DNA of 64,000 nt, from positions 5,425,501 through 5,489,500 of the forward strand of contig LR746269.1 of the NCBI GenBank assembly GCA_902729315.2, given 5' to 3'. Below the pieces are notes generated by a model. That model worked only from the letters and a program-made list of their open reading frames with translations. It was not told the origin of the DNA and made no database searches. The stretch comes from Spirodela intermedia (lineage: Eukaryota; Streptophyta; Magnoliopsida; Alismatales; Araceae). Below, piece by piece: positions 60,301 through 63,893 of the stretch. Both the position numbers and the translations under genes were made by a program. Numbering within the stretch: position 1 is the stretch's first letter; every line of letters begins with the position of its first letter.

Positions 60301-62134
60301 TCTGTTGGGTAGCCTGGACCTTCGTTGGTGACAACAACAGCCAACAACCAGTGTGCCAATGATAATAGTCCAGAACAATCCGGAAGAACTCTCATCCCCA
60401 GTTGCAACACCAACAGACGACGACATACGACAGCAGACGAGTACTAAAGCTGCGGAGTCCAAATGTCATCCTCAAAAACAGATAAATTCAGTCGAGACAG
60501 GAGATAACTCACCCTGATACCAGGAAGATACTCGACTAGGGAGAGTATTTCTACTGCTGCCCCTGTGGATAAGGGTGTCTCCCAAATTTCAACAGGCCCA
60601 TAAGACCGCTAGTATTTTAACAAATTATAGGATTCCCGCTCATAAATCTTTGATAAAAATCCCCCTCATCTCTCGCGAAATTTTATTACATTTTTCATCT
60701 ACGATATTATGGCATTTTTAATAATTATATTAAAGGTTTCTGGCGTTATCGCGTTTCATCCTTTTCAGGTACTTGGGGACTTAGTAGAATCCTGCATTGG
60801 TTCTGTGCTTCTAGATTCAGGGTTTGACTTAAATTGCGTATGGAAAACAATGATGAACCTCTTGCATGAGACCCTGCGTTTCTCCTCATTACAACTTAAT
60901 CCTGTTCGAGAACTGCGGGAACTCTGTCAGTCACGTCATCTGAAGCTGAATTTCTCCCATCGAGTGAGAGTGAAAGGGGAGTATAAGGTAGAAGTCATGG
61001 TGACTGCCGAGGAAAAGACTTTGACTTTTACTGCTGTTGACCGCAACTCGAAAGTCGCCAAAACAATGGCTTCACGTGAGGCATTATCAAATCTCAAGGT
61101 ATGCTCTATTTATGTTTTGTTTCCTTTCGTGTTTCTGGTGGTGGCTCAGTGTTATCCCTTTCCTAGTAAGTTATTTAAAAAAGGTATGGTAAACCAGTCT
61201 CATCCCTTTCATGGCTTCATCAATAGCCGGACACATGCAGTTCTTTTGCACTGGAAATTATTATTAGTATTAACAATAATAATAATAATAATACTGGTAT
61301 TAATCTTTTTTCATCTCTATATACGTTGATTCCTTCGGCGTCTTTCTATGATCTTGTGGGGCCCACACGTTGTTCGTCTTTACCACCACAATGGCGCAGG
61401 CTCTGGGCTTCAACCGCAAGGGTAGATCACTGAAGCAGATCATGCAGACAACCAGTAAGAAGAACCCAGAACTCATAGGCTTCGACGAGACTCCCGCAGT
61501 AACCAGCTATGCAGAGATGGAAGATTCATCGTCCATCTCCTCCAGTTCATCTGAAGACGAGGCCCTCGTCGCTTCACTTCCAGGCCCAGCACAGGAACCC
61601 ACTAGCAGCCATGAGGTCAAGGGGAAGGCTGAAGAAGAGCTTTCCCCCATGAGTGTTGCACCTTCTGGCTACACCGACGGGATGACTGGTACTACCAAAA
61701 TTTTCTCTCTCTTGGACCAGTTCCTCATCAGGTCCAGCAAAGCCAGCCTGATGACCTCTCTCCTCCTCCCTGAACTCCCCAGAAGCTCTCTGCAAGAAGA
61801 ACCCAAGGGCAAAGCTGTTCGAGGTATGCGCGAGAAACTACTGGAGAAGACCCTCCTTCTCGTGCTGGAAGGAAGAAGGGGAGAGCCACCTGAAAACGTA
61901 AGTTCTTTCAGGAAATCGGGCCATGTCGCTCTTCGAGAGGGAGGGGAGTCCTCACTCCTCTTGCCGCCCTTCTTCCCTTGCAGGTTCGCCTTCAAGGTCA
62001 TCGTGGAGGTGGAGGCGGCGAGCAGGACGATCATTGAGAGCTTCGGTGACTGCAAGCCGAGGAAGAAGGAGGCCCAGGATCATGCGGCGGAGGGGGCCCT
62101 CTGGTGCCTGGGGAGCATGGGCTTTCTCCCCTGA
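8766..62134 (+). CDS. DCL4: Dicer-like 4 (DCL4), 25 exons, apparently full length
   Basis: DCL4 is a nuclear RNase III helicase that cuts long dsRNA into 21-nt siRNAs for trans-acting siRNA and antiviral silencing. Exons: 8766-8824, 8966-9143, 9496-9603, 10612-10752, 10843-10915, 12316-12380, 14730-14873, 14956-15084, 16216-16348, 18077-18179, 25405-25591, 27377-27537, 27655-27858, 27950-28212, 28288-28568, 28645-29078, 44367-44467, 46759-46964, 47448-47657, 57901-58350, 58454-58726, 60769-61098, 61400-61688, 61783-61897, 61984-62134. Every intron is GT-AG, phases agree, and 1595 codons read without a stop; known DCL4 proteins are about 1650-1700. Order: helicase, DUF283, PAZ, RNase IIIa, RNase IIIb, dsRBD1, dsRBD2. 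The second dsRBD and wording such as [11 protein letters not shown] and [16 protein letters not shown] identify DCL4 rather than DCL2 or DCL3. Only the 61688/61783 junction and the exact first ATG are less certain. Confidence 0.93.
9604..10611. other. DCL4 intron 3 with one unrecognised open frame
   Basis: This 1.0 kb intron is mostly AT-rich. Within it, 10100-10459 (plus) is an uninterrupted 119-codon frame richer in GC than the rest of the intron. I do not recognise the product, and it does not match the Dicer helicase between the flanking exons. It may be a transposon-derived scrap. Confidence 0.45.
10916..12315. other. DCL4 intron 5
   Basis: This 1.4 kb T-rich plant intron holds no transposon, RNA gene or additional exon that I can recognise. 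Confidence 0.5.
12381..13369. other. Left part of DCL4 intron 6
   Basis: AT-rich intron sequence. From about 13020 to 13330 the phrase ATGGGATG or GGGATG recurs at least four times next to GGCCCA-type words, suggesting a decayed repeat or LTR. No coding content is seen. Confidence 0.35.
13370..14330 (-). mobile_element. Ty3/gypsy-like gag-protease remnant in DCL4 intron 6
   Basis: On the minus strand, 13600 down to about 13370 reads [10 protein letters not shown], an in-frame stop, KRQGVKAK, then [10 protein letters not shown] and a hydrophobic tail. This is the layout of a Ty3/gypsy aspartic protease (DSG, HNFI, then VANG). Upstream on the same strand, 14122-13832 has an open frame containing [15 protein letters not shown] that looks like the end of gag. 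At least two in-frame stops show it is dead. No LTRs or integrase were found. Family assignment rests on short motifs. Confidence 0.5.
14730..18179 (+). CDS. DCL4: DCL4 exons 7-10: helicase insertion region
   Basis: These four exons give residues 209-377, the segment between the two RecA-like lobes that in RIG-I-like helicases forms the insertion domain. Recognisable DCL4 wording includes [28 protein letters not shown] and [17 protein letters not shown]. The segment after 16216 (AAHALLSGE onward) is poorly conserved between plants, as expected. Splice phases run 0, 0, 1 and 2 at the exon ends. The following intron is 7.2 kb and holds retroelement remains. Confidence 0.88.
15085..16215. other. 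DCL4 intron 8
   Basis: A 1.1 kb AT-rich intron. A minus-strand open frame at 15144-15425 has no recognisable content. No element is seen. Confidence 0.45.
16349..18076. other. DCL4 intron 9
   Basis: A 1.7 kb AT-rich intron. Apart from the solo-LTR candidate inside it, no gene or element is recognised. Confidence 0.45.
17265..17511. repeat. Solo-LTR candidate in DCL4 intron 9
   Basis: A 247-base segment begins TGTTGAG and ends CTTAACA, so its termini are near-perfect inverted repeats with the TG...CA rule. Neither side shows a primer binding site, polypurine tract or coding remains, which fits a solo LTR. A target duplication is not evident (ATATC before, TGACA after), so the borders or the identity could be wrong. 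Confidence 0.4.
18860..18878 (+). repeat. Poly-G tract
   Basis: A run of 19 bases is all G except one T, inside otherwise AT-rich intron 10. It could form a G-quadruplex and is also a site prone to sequencing error. Confidence 0.8.
19090..20430 (-). mobile_element. Decayed copia reverse transcriptase-RNase H fragment in DCL4 intron 10
   Basis: Minus-strand translation shows the copia order: RNase H near 19500-19090 ([12 protein letters not shown], then an EAYID-type start and DNLVT), reverse transcriptase upstream to about 20250, and the pre-RT region near 20430. Stops and frameshifts are frequent. Its wording ([16 protein letters not shown]) differs from elements A-E, so it belongs to another copia family and looks older. 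No LTRs were recognised. Confidence 0.6.
24480..24792 (+). repeat. Plus-strand copia LTR end with primer binding site
   Basis: TGGTATCAAAGCC at 24780-24792 differs by one base from TGGTATCAGAGCC, the copia primer binding site complementary to initiator tRNA-Met. The preceding bases end in GGCA and are LTR-like, with a pyrimidine-rich stretch ending near CTCTCTCCTAGGGTT. The left border is not resolved. Almost no internal element follows before DCL4 exon 11, so this is a truncated remnant. Confidence 0.45.
25405..27537 (+). CDS. DCL4: DCL4 exons 11-12: C-terminal helicase lobe
   Basis: These exons encode residues 378-493. Exon 11 has the motif IV region ([10 protein letters not shown]) and [12 protein letters not shown]. 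Exon 12 has motif V ([17 protein letters not shown]) and motif [10 protein letters not shown] (476-483). The two exons are separated by a 1.8 kb intron with a copia fragment. Both junctions complete a split Arg codon (AG|G) or an uninterrupted codon, as in other DCL4 genes. No helicase motif is lost. Confidence 0.9.
26122..26645 (-). repeat. LTR-like part of copia fragment F in intron 11
   Basis: Read on the minus strand, a purine tract (GAGGGGGGGA, complement of about 26644-26653) is followed by TGTTAGAGTTATGTC, the expected polypurine-to-LTR junction. The stretch to about 26122 is non-coding and LTR-like. Its far border is uncertain and no second copy was found. Confidence 0.4.
26646..27260 (-). 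mobile_element. Truncated copia fragment F (RNase H end) in DCL4 intron 11
   Basis: The minus strand shows degraded copia RNase H: an ADI-like tail, an IDYHFI-type block, a CDN-like block, then SSAESEYR-like wording near 27000 and the upstream linker near 27200. Frameshifts are present. It stops abruptly near 27260, about 115 bases before DCL4 exon 12, so the rest of the element is deleted. Confidence 0.55.
27655..28212 (+). CDS. DCL4: DCL4 exons 13-14: helicase end and DUF283 dimerisation domain
   Basis: Residues 494-649 follow. Exon 13 holds the acidic linker and the [20 protein letters not shown] block that begins the Dicer dimerisation (DUF283) domain. Exon 14 completes it, with [20 protein letters not shown] as its second helix. 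This dsRBD-like fold binds the partner dsRNA-binding protein (DRB4 for Arabidopsis DCL4). Exons 13 and 14 join through a split Glu codon and are separated by only 91 bases. Confidence 0.9.
28288..29078 (+). CDS. DCL4: DCL4 exons 15-16: platform and start of the PAZ domain
   Basis: Residues 650-887 include [20 protein letters not shown] (platform region) and the region leading into PAZ (YYLLLPVI, then [15 protein letters not shown]). PAZ anchors the dsRNA end from which the 21-nt cut is measured. Exon 16 ends in a split Arg codon (AAT AG|GT). The next coding base lies 15.3 kb downstream, beyond the nested retroelements. Confidence 0.9.
29518..29522. repeat. Target site duplication, left copy, of copia A (GTATC)
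   Basis: GTATC directly precedes the left LTR of element A, and the identical GTATC directly follows its right LTR at 44147-44151. A 5-base duplication is typical of copia integration. Confidence 0.85.
29523..29796 (-). repeat. 3' LTR of copia A
   Basis: Termini are TGTTGAA...TTCAACA. It is closely similar to 43880-44146 across its length, and the polypurine tract lies at about 29797-29806. Confidence 0.88.
29852..30391 (-). pseudogene. Copia A RNase H domain (open segment)
   Basis: A 179-codon frame carries the copia linker ([21 protein letters not shown]) and RNase H: the MYTDANYAG acidic start, [10 protein letters not shown], an AEAEFRA-type helix here reading SPEVEFRA, the LYCDNKSAI box and the [11 protein letters not shown] block, ending LADLLTKG. 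This is the best preserved part of the element. The catalytic acidic residues appear present, but the polyprotein upstream is broken. Confidence 0.8.
30392..31436 (-). pseudogene. Copia A reverse transcriptase (degraded)
   Basis: Minus-strand fragments give copia reverse transcriptase in several frames. The catalytic box [10 protein letters not shown] is intact at about 30735-30770, and the pre-RT tail lies near 31250. Stops interrupt the frame. At 31437 the element is cut by insertion B. Confidence 0.7.
31437..31441. repeat. Target site duplication, left copy, of copia B (GTATT)
   Basis: GTATT precedes the left LTR of B and is repeated exactly at 36335-36339 after its right LTR. Both copies lie in element A sequence, proving that B inserted into A. 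Confidence 0.85.
31442..31651 (-). repeat. 3' LTR of copia B
   Basis: Termini are TGTTACG...GCGTAACA. It matches 36138-36334 but has about 16 extra bases near its left end. Confidence 0.85.
31659..32129 (-). pseudogene. Copia B RNase H domain (open segment)
   Basis: A 156-codon frame has the start [33 protein letters not shown], the LFCDNQFAI box and [15 protein letters not shown], ending near [11 protein letters not shown]. It resembles the element A domain but is clearly a different family member. Confidence 0.8.
32400..33040 (-). pseudogene. Copia B reverse transcriptase (degraded)
   Basis: Fragments include VKNAFLQ with [10 protein letters not shown] (32796 to 32572) and [12 protein letters not shown] (32540 to 32343). 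The catalytic region between them is damaged and stops separate the pieces. Confidence 0.65.
33360..34660 (-). pseudogene. Copia B integrase and GAG-pre-integrase region (degraded)
   Basis: Recognisable blocks on minus are [10 protein letters not shown] (the GAG-pre-integrase HxxxxH start, about 34350), the catalytic-core end [13 protein letters not shown] (about 33900) and the post-core [16 protein letters not shown] (about 33640). The frame is interrupted several times. Confidence 0.7.
34800..35640 (-). pseudogene. Copia B gag (degraded)
   Basis: Minus-strand fragments at 35628-35422 and 35331-35119 show the gag pattern: a [13 protein letters not shown]-type helix followed by a FLKGLN-type helix. 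A CxxC...H...C zinc-knuckle-like piece follows near 35040. Confidence 0.6.
36138..36334 (-). repeat. 5' LTR of copia B
   Basis: It pairs with 31442-31651. It is flanked on its left by the primer binding site complement (GGCTCTGATACCA) and on its right by the GTATT target duplication. Confidence 0.85.
36340..37580 (-). pseudogene. Copia A integrase and linker between insertions B and C
   Basis: This segment resumes element A after B. It contains the linker (frame 36573 to 36340), decayed integrase with a [12 protein letters not shown]-like block near 36665, and the GAG-pre-integrase block [18 protein letters not shown] near 37420. The frame then meets insertion C at 37581. Confidence 0.7.
37586..37815 (-). 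repeat. 3' LTR of copia C
   Basis: It starts TGTAGTTGAGATAACACACGG and ends TCTCAACAACA. It is closely similar to 42088-42315. Confidence 0.85.
37823..38294 (-). pseudogene. Copia C RNase H domain (frameshifted)
   Basis: Two overlapping frames (38294 to 38100 and 38116 to 37823) together carry RNase H. The second has the [14 protein letters not shown] box, where the usual Asp is Asn, then the [14 protein letters not shown] block and LADMLTKGI. The frame break and the D-to-N change indicate a dead enzyme. Confidence 0.75.
38467..39240 (-). pseudogene. Copia C reverse transcriptase (degraded)
   Basis: Frame 39226-38903 has the start of the RT domain ([19 protein letters not shown] and a YKLDG block). 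Frame 38709-38467 has [19 protein letters not shown] replaces YVDD near 38740. Confidence 0.75.
39488..40953 (-). pseudogene. Copia C protease-integrase-linker region (degraded)
   Basis: The frame at 40953 carries [16 protein letters not shown], the aspartic protease active site (DSGAT). Integrase pieces follow. The frame at 39847-39488 has the post-core [19 protein letters not shown] block. Stops lie between them. Confidence 0.7.
41281..41990 (-). pseudogene. Copia C gag (degraded)
   Basis: Frame 41595-41281 carries a gag block ([16 protein letters not shown], then [14 protein letters not shown]). Further upstream toward the 5' LTR the frame is broken. Confidence 0.6.
42088..42315 (-). repeat. 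5' LTR of copia C
   Basis: It pairs with 37586-37815. Its outer end has mutated from ACA to GCA. Confidence 0.82.
42321..43870 (-). pseudogene. Copia A gag and protease (degraded)
   Basis: Frame 43145-42681 is gag with a zinc knuckle of CCHC form ([14 protein letters not shown]). The following frame holds the protease, with active site DLGATDHM where Ser of DSGATDHM is Leu. The start of gag toward 43870 is fragmented. Confidence 0.75.
43880..44146 (-). repeat. 5' LTR of copia A
   Basis: It pairs with 29523-29796. It is flanked by the primer binding site complement on its left and GTATC on its right. Confidence 0.88.
44367..46964 (+). CDS. DCL4: DCL4 exons 17-18: rest of PAZ and connector
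   Basis: Exon 17 resumes with the Arg codon split across the 15.3 kb intron ([19 protein letters not shown]). Exon 18 runs through [20 protein letters not shown] to the connector helix ([17 protein letters not shown]). Residues are 888-990. The join restores an uninterrupted DCL4 sequence, so the retroelement nest has not removed coding bases. Confidence 0.9.
44468..46758. other. DCL4 intron 17
   Basis: A 2.3 kb AT-rich intron. Short open frames (for example 45663-45917) have no recognisable content, and no LTR or polyprotein motif was seen. Confidence 0.45.
46965..47447. other. DCL4 intron 18
   Basis: A 483-base AT-rich intron. Nothing is recognised in it. Confidence 0.5.
47448..58350 (+). 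CDS. DCL4: DCL4 exons 19-20: RNase IIIa domain, split by a 10.2 kb intron
   Basis: Exon 19 (residues 991-1060) carries the RNase III signature [14 protein letters not shown], with metal-binding Glu1010 and Asp1014. Exon 20 (1061-1210) carries the second half, [13 protein letters not shown], with Asp1120 and Glu1123, then IGIRVDFD and the first helices of RNase IIIb ([19 protein letters not shown]). All four acidic residues are present, so this half-site should be catalytic. The intron between them carries copia elements E and D, but the phase-0 junction (AAT TTG CAG to GTG TAC ATA) is intact. Confidence 0.92.
47658..49190. other. Left part of DCL4 intron 19
   Basis: AT-rich intron DNA before the copia E remnant. 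No gene or defined element is recognised. Confidence 0.45.
49721..49945 (+). pseudogene. Copia E RT-RNase H linker, left of insertion D
   Basis: A 74-codon frame reads the copia linker: an [10 protein letters not shown] start, [20 protein letters not shown], then [19 protein letters not shown]. The RNase H start (EMYI) follows and is cut by the LTR of D. Confidence 0.65.
49963..50201 (-). repeat. 3' LTR of copia D
   Basis: It starts TGTAGTTGGTATGACTCCC and ends TCTCGACAACA, and it matches 54759-54998. Confidence 0.8.
50257..51650 (-). pseudogene. Copia D reverse transcriptase and RNase H (degraded)
   Basis: Frame 50502-50257 has the end of RNase H ([33 protein letters not shown]). Frame 51205-51020 has the reverse transcriptase block with [13 protein letters not shown], where the catalytic Asp pair is lost. 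Pieces up to 51650 hold the start of the domain. Confidence 0.7.
52315..53328 (-). pseudogene. Copia D protease and integrase (degraded)
   Basis: Frame 52638-52315 contains the integrase core end ([17 protein letters not shown], then [17 protein letters not shown]). Frame 53111-52905 is GAG-pre-integrase. The protease active site reads NLGAMNHM in the 53328 frame, missing the catalytic Asp. Confidence 0.7.
53560..54600 (-). pseudogene. Copia D gag (degraded)
   Basis: Minus-strand gag pieces include the N-terminal [14 protein letters not shown] block (about 54300) and a Cys/His knuckle remnant near 53600. Many frame breaks are present. Confidence 0.55.
54759..54998 (-). repeat. 5' LTR of copia D
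   Basis: It pairs with 49963-50201. The outer TG has mutated to TA (TATAGTCTGTATGAC). Confidence 0.78.
55016..55400 (+). pseudogene. Copia E RNase H, right of insertion D
   Basis: Frame 55016-55300 continues the RNase H interrupted at 49962: [28 protein letters not shown], a LYCINKLVI box where Asp-Asn is Ile-Asn, and [14 protein letters not shown] stop follows. The continuity across D proves the nesting order. Confidence 0.7.
55437..55975 (+). repeat. LTR remains of copia E and an adjoining LTR end with primer binding site
   Basis: TGTCGACAAGACACAG begins an LTR resembling those of C and D in layout (a TATAAATAC-type TATA region near 55523, then a CTTTGTAATTATT tail). It appears to end near 55620-55640. 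Downstream, TGGTATCAGAACC at 55963-55975 is a plus-strand copia primer binding site following CTAATTAACA, so a second LTR end lies directly downstream. Confidence 0.45.
55976..57900. other. Right part of DCL4 intron 19
   Basis: AT-rich intron sequence with no recognisable gene or complete element. It ends in a good pyrimidine tract and acceptor (CTTGTTTCAG, 57891-57900) for exon 20. Confidence 0.45.
58454..61098 (+). CDS. DCL4: DCL4 exons 21-22: RNase IIIb domain and first dsRBD
   Basis: Exon 21 (residues 1211-1301) starts with the RNase III signature [20 protein letters not shown], with Glu1213 and Asp1217. Exon 22 (1302-1411) begins [19 protein letters not shown], with Asp1305 and Glu1308. 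Both RNase III domains are thus complete and should pair for staggered dsRNA cleavage. From about residue 1345 exon 22 also encodes the first dsRNA-binding domain ([11 protein letters not shown] start, ending [10 protein letters not shown]). The intron between the exons is 2.0 kb. Confidence 0.92.
58727..60768. other. DCL4 intron 21
   Basis: A 2.0 kb intron. Its right two-thirds is the copia gag fragment. The first 370 bases show no feature. Confidence 0.5.
59100..60640 (-). mobile_element. Copia gag/leader fragment in DCL4 intron 21
   Basis: On the minus strand, CCTGGTATCAGGGTGAG (complement of about 60511-60527) resembles a copia primer binding site, with LTR-like DNA on its outer side (60527-60640). 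A gag-like stretch follows, for example the [20 protein letters not shown] wording near 59935-59870 and a Cys/His-rich piece near 59150. The frame is heavily broken and reverse transcriptase is absent. This lineage differs from A-E. Confidence 0.5.
61276..61300 (+). repeat. (AAT)n microsatellite in intron 22
   Basis: A short run of AAT/TAA repeats lies about 110 bases upstream of exon 23. Confidence 0.7.
61400..62134 (+). CDS. DCL4: DCL4 exons 23-25: linker and C-terminal second dsRBD
   Basis: Residues 1412-1595. Exon 23 (61400-61688) gives [20 protein letters not shown] and a Ser/Glu-rich linker. Exon 24 (61783-61897) is read in a different frame from the long open frame, giving [19 protein letters not shown] and then [10 protein letters not shown], which matches DCL4 C-termini (CWKPP, then EEGPGHLK). 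Exon 25 (61984-62134) gives [10 protein letters not shown] to the terminal [13 protein letters not shown]. Together they form the DCL4-specific second dsRBD. The 86-base intron 24 has a GTAAGT donor. Intron 23 (94 bases, donor GTACTA, acceptor TCCCCAG) is the least certain splice call in the gene. Confidence 0.82.
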   Translation, partial: ALGFNRKGRSLKQIMQTTSKKNPELIGFDETPAVTSYAEMEDSSSISSSSSEDEALVASLPGPAQEPTSSHEVKGKAEEELSPMSVAPSGYTDGMTGTTKIFSLLDQFLIRSSKASLMTSLLLPELPRSSLQEEPKGKAVRGMREKLLEKTLLLVLEGRRGEPPENVSSFRKSGHVALREGGESSLLLPPFFPCRFAFKVIVEVEAASRTIIESFGDCKPRKKEAQDHAAEGALWCLGSMGFLP

Positions 62135-62254
62135 CGGTAAGGGTTTGGAGGCCTCTGGTGGATTGCATCACATGCAGGGGTGAAAAAAAAGTTTGAAATT
62201 TCATAGATGTGGTTCACATCATGACTAGACTCTGTTTGAAGAAATCTAACCCAA

Positions 62255-62266
<12 letters not shown>

Positions 62267-62294
<28 letters not shown>

Positions 62295-62297
62295 GGG
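62267..62297 (+). repeat. (GA)n microsatellite
   Basis: An almost pure AG repeat 133 bases downstream of the DCL4 stop codon. Confidence 0.85.
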
Positions 62298-62878
62298 CGT
62301 AGGCAACTCCTCATGCTCAAATCTAGGAAGGTGATGACATCCAGATGTGTGAACCTAAACAGCAAATCATCCCTCAATCAAACATCTACAAGCTGACGAG
62401 GACTGGCCTTCGTTCAAGCTGACATCTCTAAACATGAACGATATTAACTTTCACTAAGATTTGGTTGCATGCATTGTATTATCTTATCGTGTGAGCACTT
62501 ATGGTATGTGGTGTTGAGAAGAACATGTGTGATGATCTCGCTTGTTGTGCTGAAAGTATCACATGTGGTCTGCTCAGTGGTTGTTGTGAGATCACTCGTG
62601 CACTTTGTAAGTGTAATTGGTGGTTAGAATCCCAAGGTTTCATTGACCCACTAAATATGTGGTGTAATGGGGAGTTGATCTCAGAAAGTCAAATGGAATC
62701 ACATGTGCTGATTAGTGGAACCCAAGAAACCACTTCATGGATACTTTGGCAAGTCAAATAATTATAAAACCATGTCTCAACTTTTTAATCTTCCTCCTTT
62801 CACGCTCATAGATTATACACTTCACCCAATAAAGAAAGGAAAATCACTAGAAAACAAACTAAAAGAAAATCAAAGAGT

Positions 62879-62879
<1 letters not shown>

Positions 62880-62915
<36 letters not shown>
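62880..62915 (+). repeat. (GA)n microsatellite
   Basis: A GA repeat with one GATA interruption, followed by a short TA run. Confidence 0.85.
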
Positions 62916-62918
<3 letters not shown>

Positions 62919-63574
62919 ATATATAAGAATGCAGTTGCAACGTATTGCTCAATTGGATGACCGGACATGCTAATTGAATATAAGATTTAAGCTCCTAAAA
63001 AAAGAAGCTTTGTCGAATCATATGAGACTTATTAACACAAAGATAATTTGTATTTTAGAGTAATTATTTAGATATAATAGTTGATGGGAGTAATAAGTGT
63101 TTTAGAAACGAATGTAGCCTGGCTAGTTCATCAAACTAGTGCAGCTCAATACCACTTTCCTCCTCTTGCTAGATAACCTAAACTTTTCAAGAAAACTTGT
63201 CAAAAGTCAACCGTCTTCTCAAAATATTTGCATATGAGGAAAAATAACCTGGAAGTCATTGAATTCATCAAGGAAATTTAGTTACATAGTCTAATCTCAA
63301 ATCCTAACGATTTGAGAAAGATTTCTCAATGGGAGTAATCATGGCCTTAGAAATAGAAGTAGGGCAAGCCCAAGAAGTCATTTGATACCTCTTTTTTCAC
63401 TTTTTTACTTAGATAATTTATTTTTTAATAAAGTTTGGAAAATAGTTATATAAGGTCAACGGTCTTCTCAAAATATTTATAAAGCAAAATGATTAGGAAG
63501 GTAATGAATTCAATAAGGAAATTTAATTACATAATATGGTCCTTTAATCCTATCGATTTTTCAAAGGTTCATCT

Positions 63575-63601
<27 letters not shown>
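63575..63601 (+). repeat. (GA)n microsatellite
   Basis: A pure AG repeat about 300 bases upstream of the MCM5 start codon. Confidence 0.85.
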
Positions 63602-63608
<7 letters not shown>

Positions 63609-63773
63609 GATTCGTTAATAAGAAGCTTTGGACTGGAAAGCTCCCATATGGCTGGGTTTTCAACATGCATGTTCCTGGGCCAATCGTGGAAGTAGGCCCA
63701 ATATGTAGCCCAATATGATTCCTAAGCTCTTTTTCTGGGCCGCGCGCGACTGGGCCGTGGTGACGACGAACTG

Positions 63774-63785
63774 TTTCCCGCCAAA
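63774..63785 (+). promoter_or_regulatory. E2F-type site TTTCCCGCCAAA
   Basis: It matches the plant E2F consensus TTTCCCGC. It lies 109 bases upstream of the MCM5 start codon. Confidence 0.7.
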
Positions 63786-63793
63786 CCCACAGG

Positions 63794-63803
63794 TTCCCGC
63801 CAA
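63794..63803 (+). promoter_or_regulatory. Second E2F-type site TTCCCGCCAA
   Basis: The same core is repeated 20 bases downstream of the first site. Paired E2F sites are common in replication-gene promoters. Confidence 0.6.
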
Positions 63804-63893
63804 GAGGTCGAAGAAAAGGGGTCAGCTTCATTCGGTCCATGAGAGAGAAAGAGAGACAGACAGCCAAACACAGAGAGAGAGAAAGAGAGAGAG

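Larger units (their letters stand above)
62135..63660. other. DCL4 3' flank with GA microsatellites
   Basis: This interval should contain the DCL4 3' untranslated region and distal MCM5 promoter. Three GA runs occur at 62267-62297, 62880-62915 and 63575-63601. An open frame at 62501-62761 has no recognisable content. No gene is called. Confidence 0.4.
63661..63893 (+). promoter_or_regulatory. MCM5 promoter: E2F and site II elements, GA-rich leader
   Basis: In the 230 bases before the start codon lie two E2F-type sites, several TGGGCC/GGCCCA site II elements (63676-63681, 63694-63699, 63736-63741, 63751-63756) and a CCAAT at 63680-63684. A GA-rich leader (63841-63893) runs up to the ATG. This combination is known from plant S-phase genes such as MCM and PCNA and fits G1/S expression. 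Confidence 0.65.

Noticed and set aside
61741-61812. A frameshift mutation disabling the DCL4 C-terminus
   Set aside because: A 94-base GT-AG intron (61689-61782) explains the frame change, and intron 24 then returns the reading to the frame of exon 25.
61370-62134. A 254-codon frame starting at an ATG just before exon 23, as a separate gene
   Set aside because: Its first and last parts are DCL4 exons 23 and 25, and the middle makes DCL4 sense only in another frame after splicing. The ATG lies in intron 22.
8766-62134. Assignment to DCL2 or DCL3 instead of DCL4
   Set aside because: The second C-terminal dsRBD and conserved wording in the helicase, connector and RNase III regions fit DCL4. 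DCL2 lacks such a C-terminal extension.
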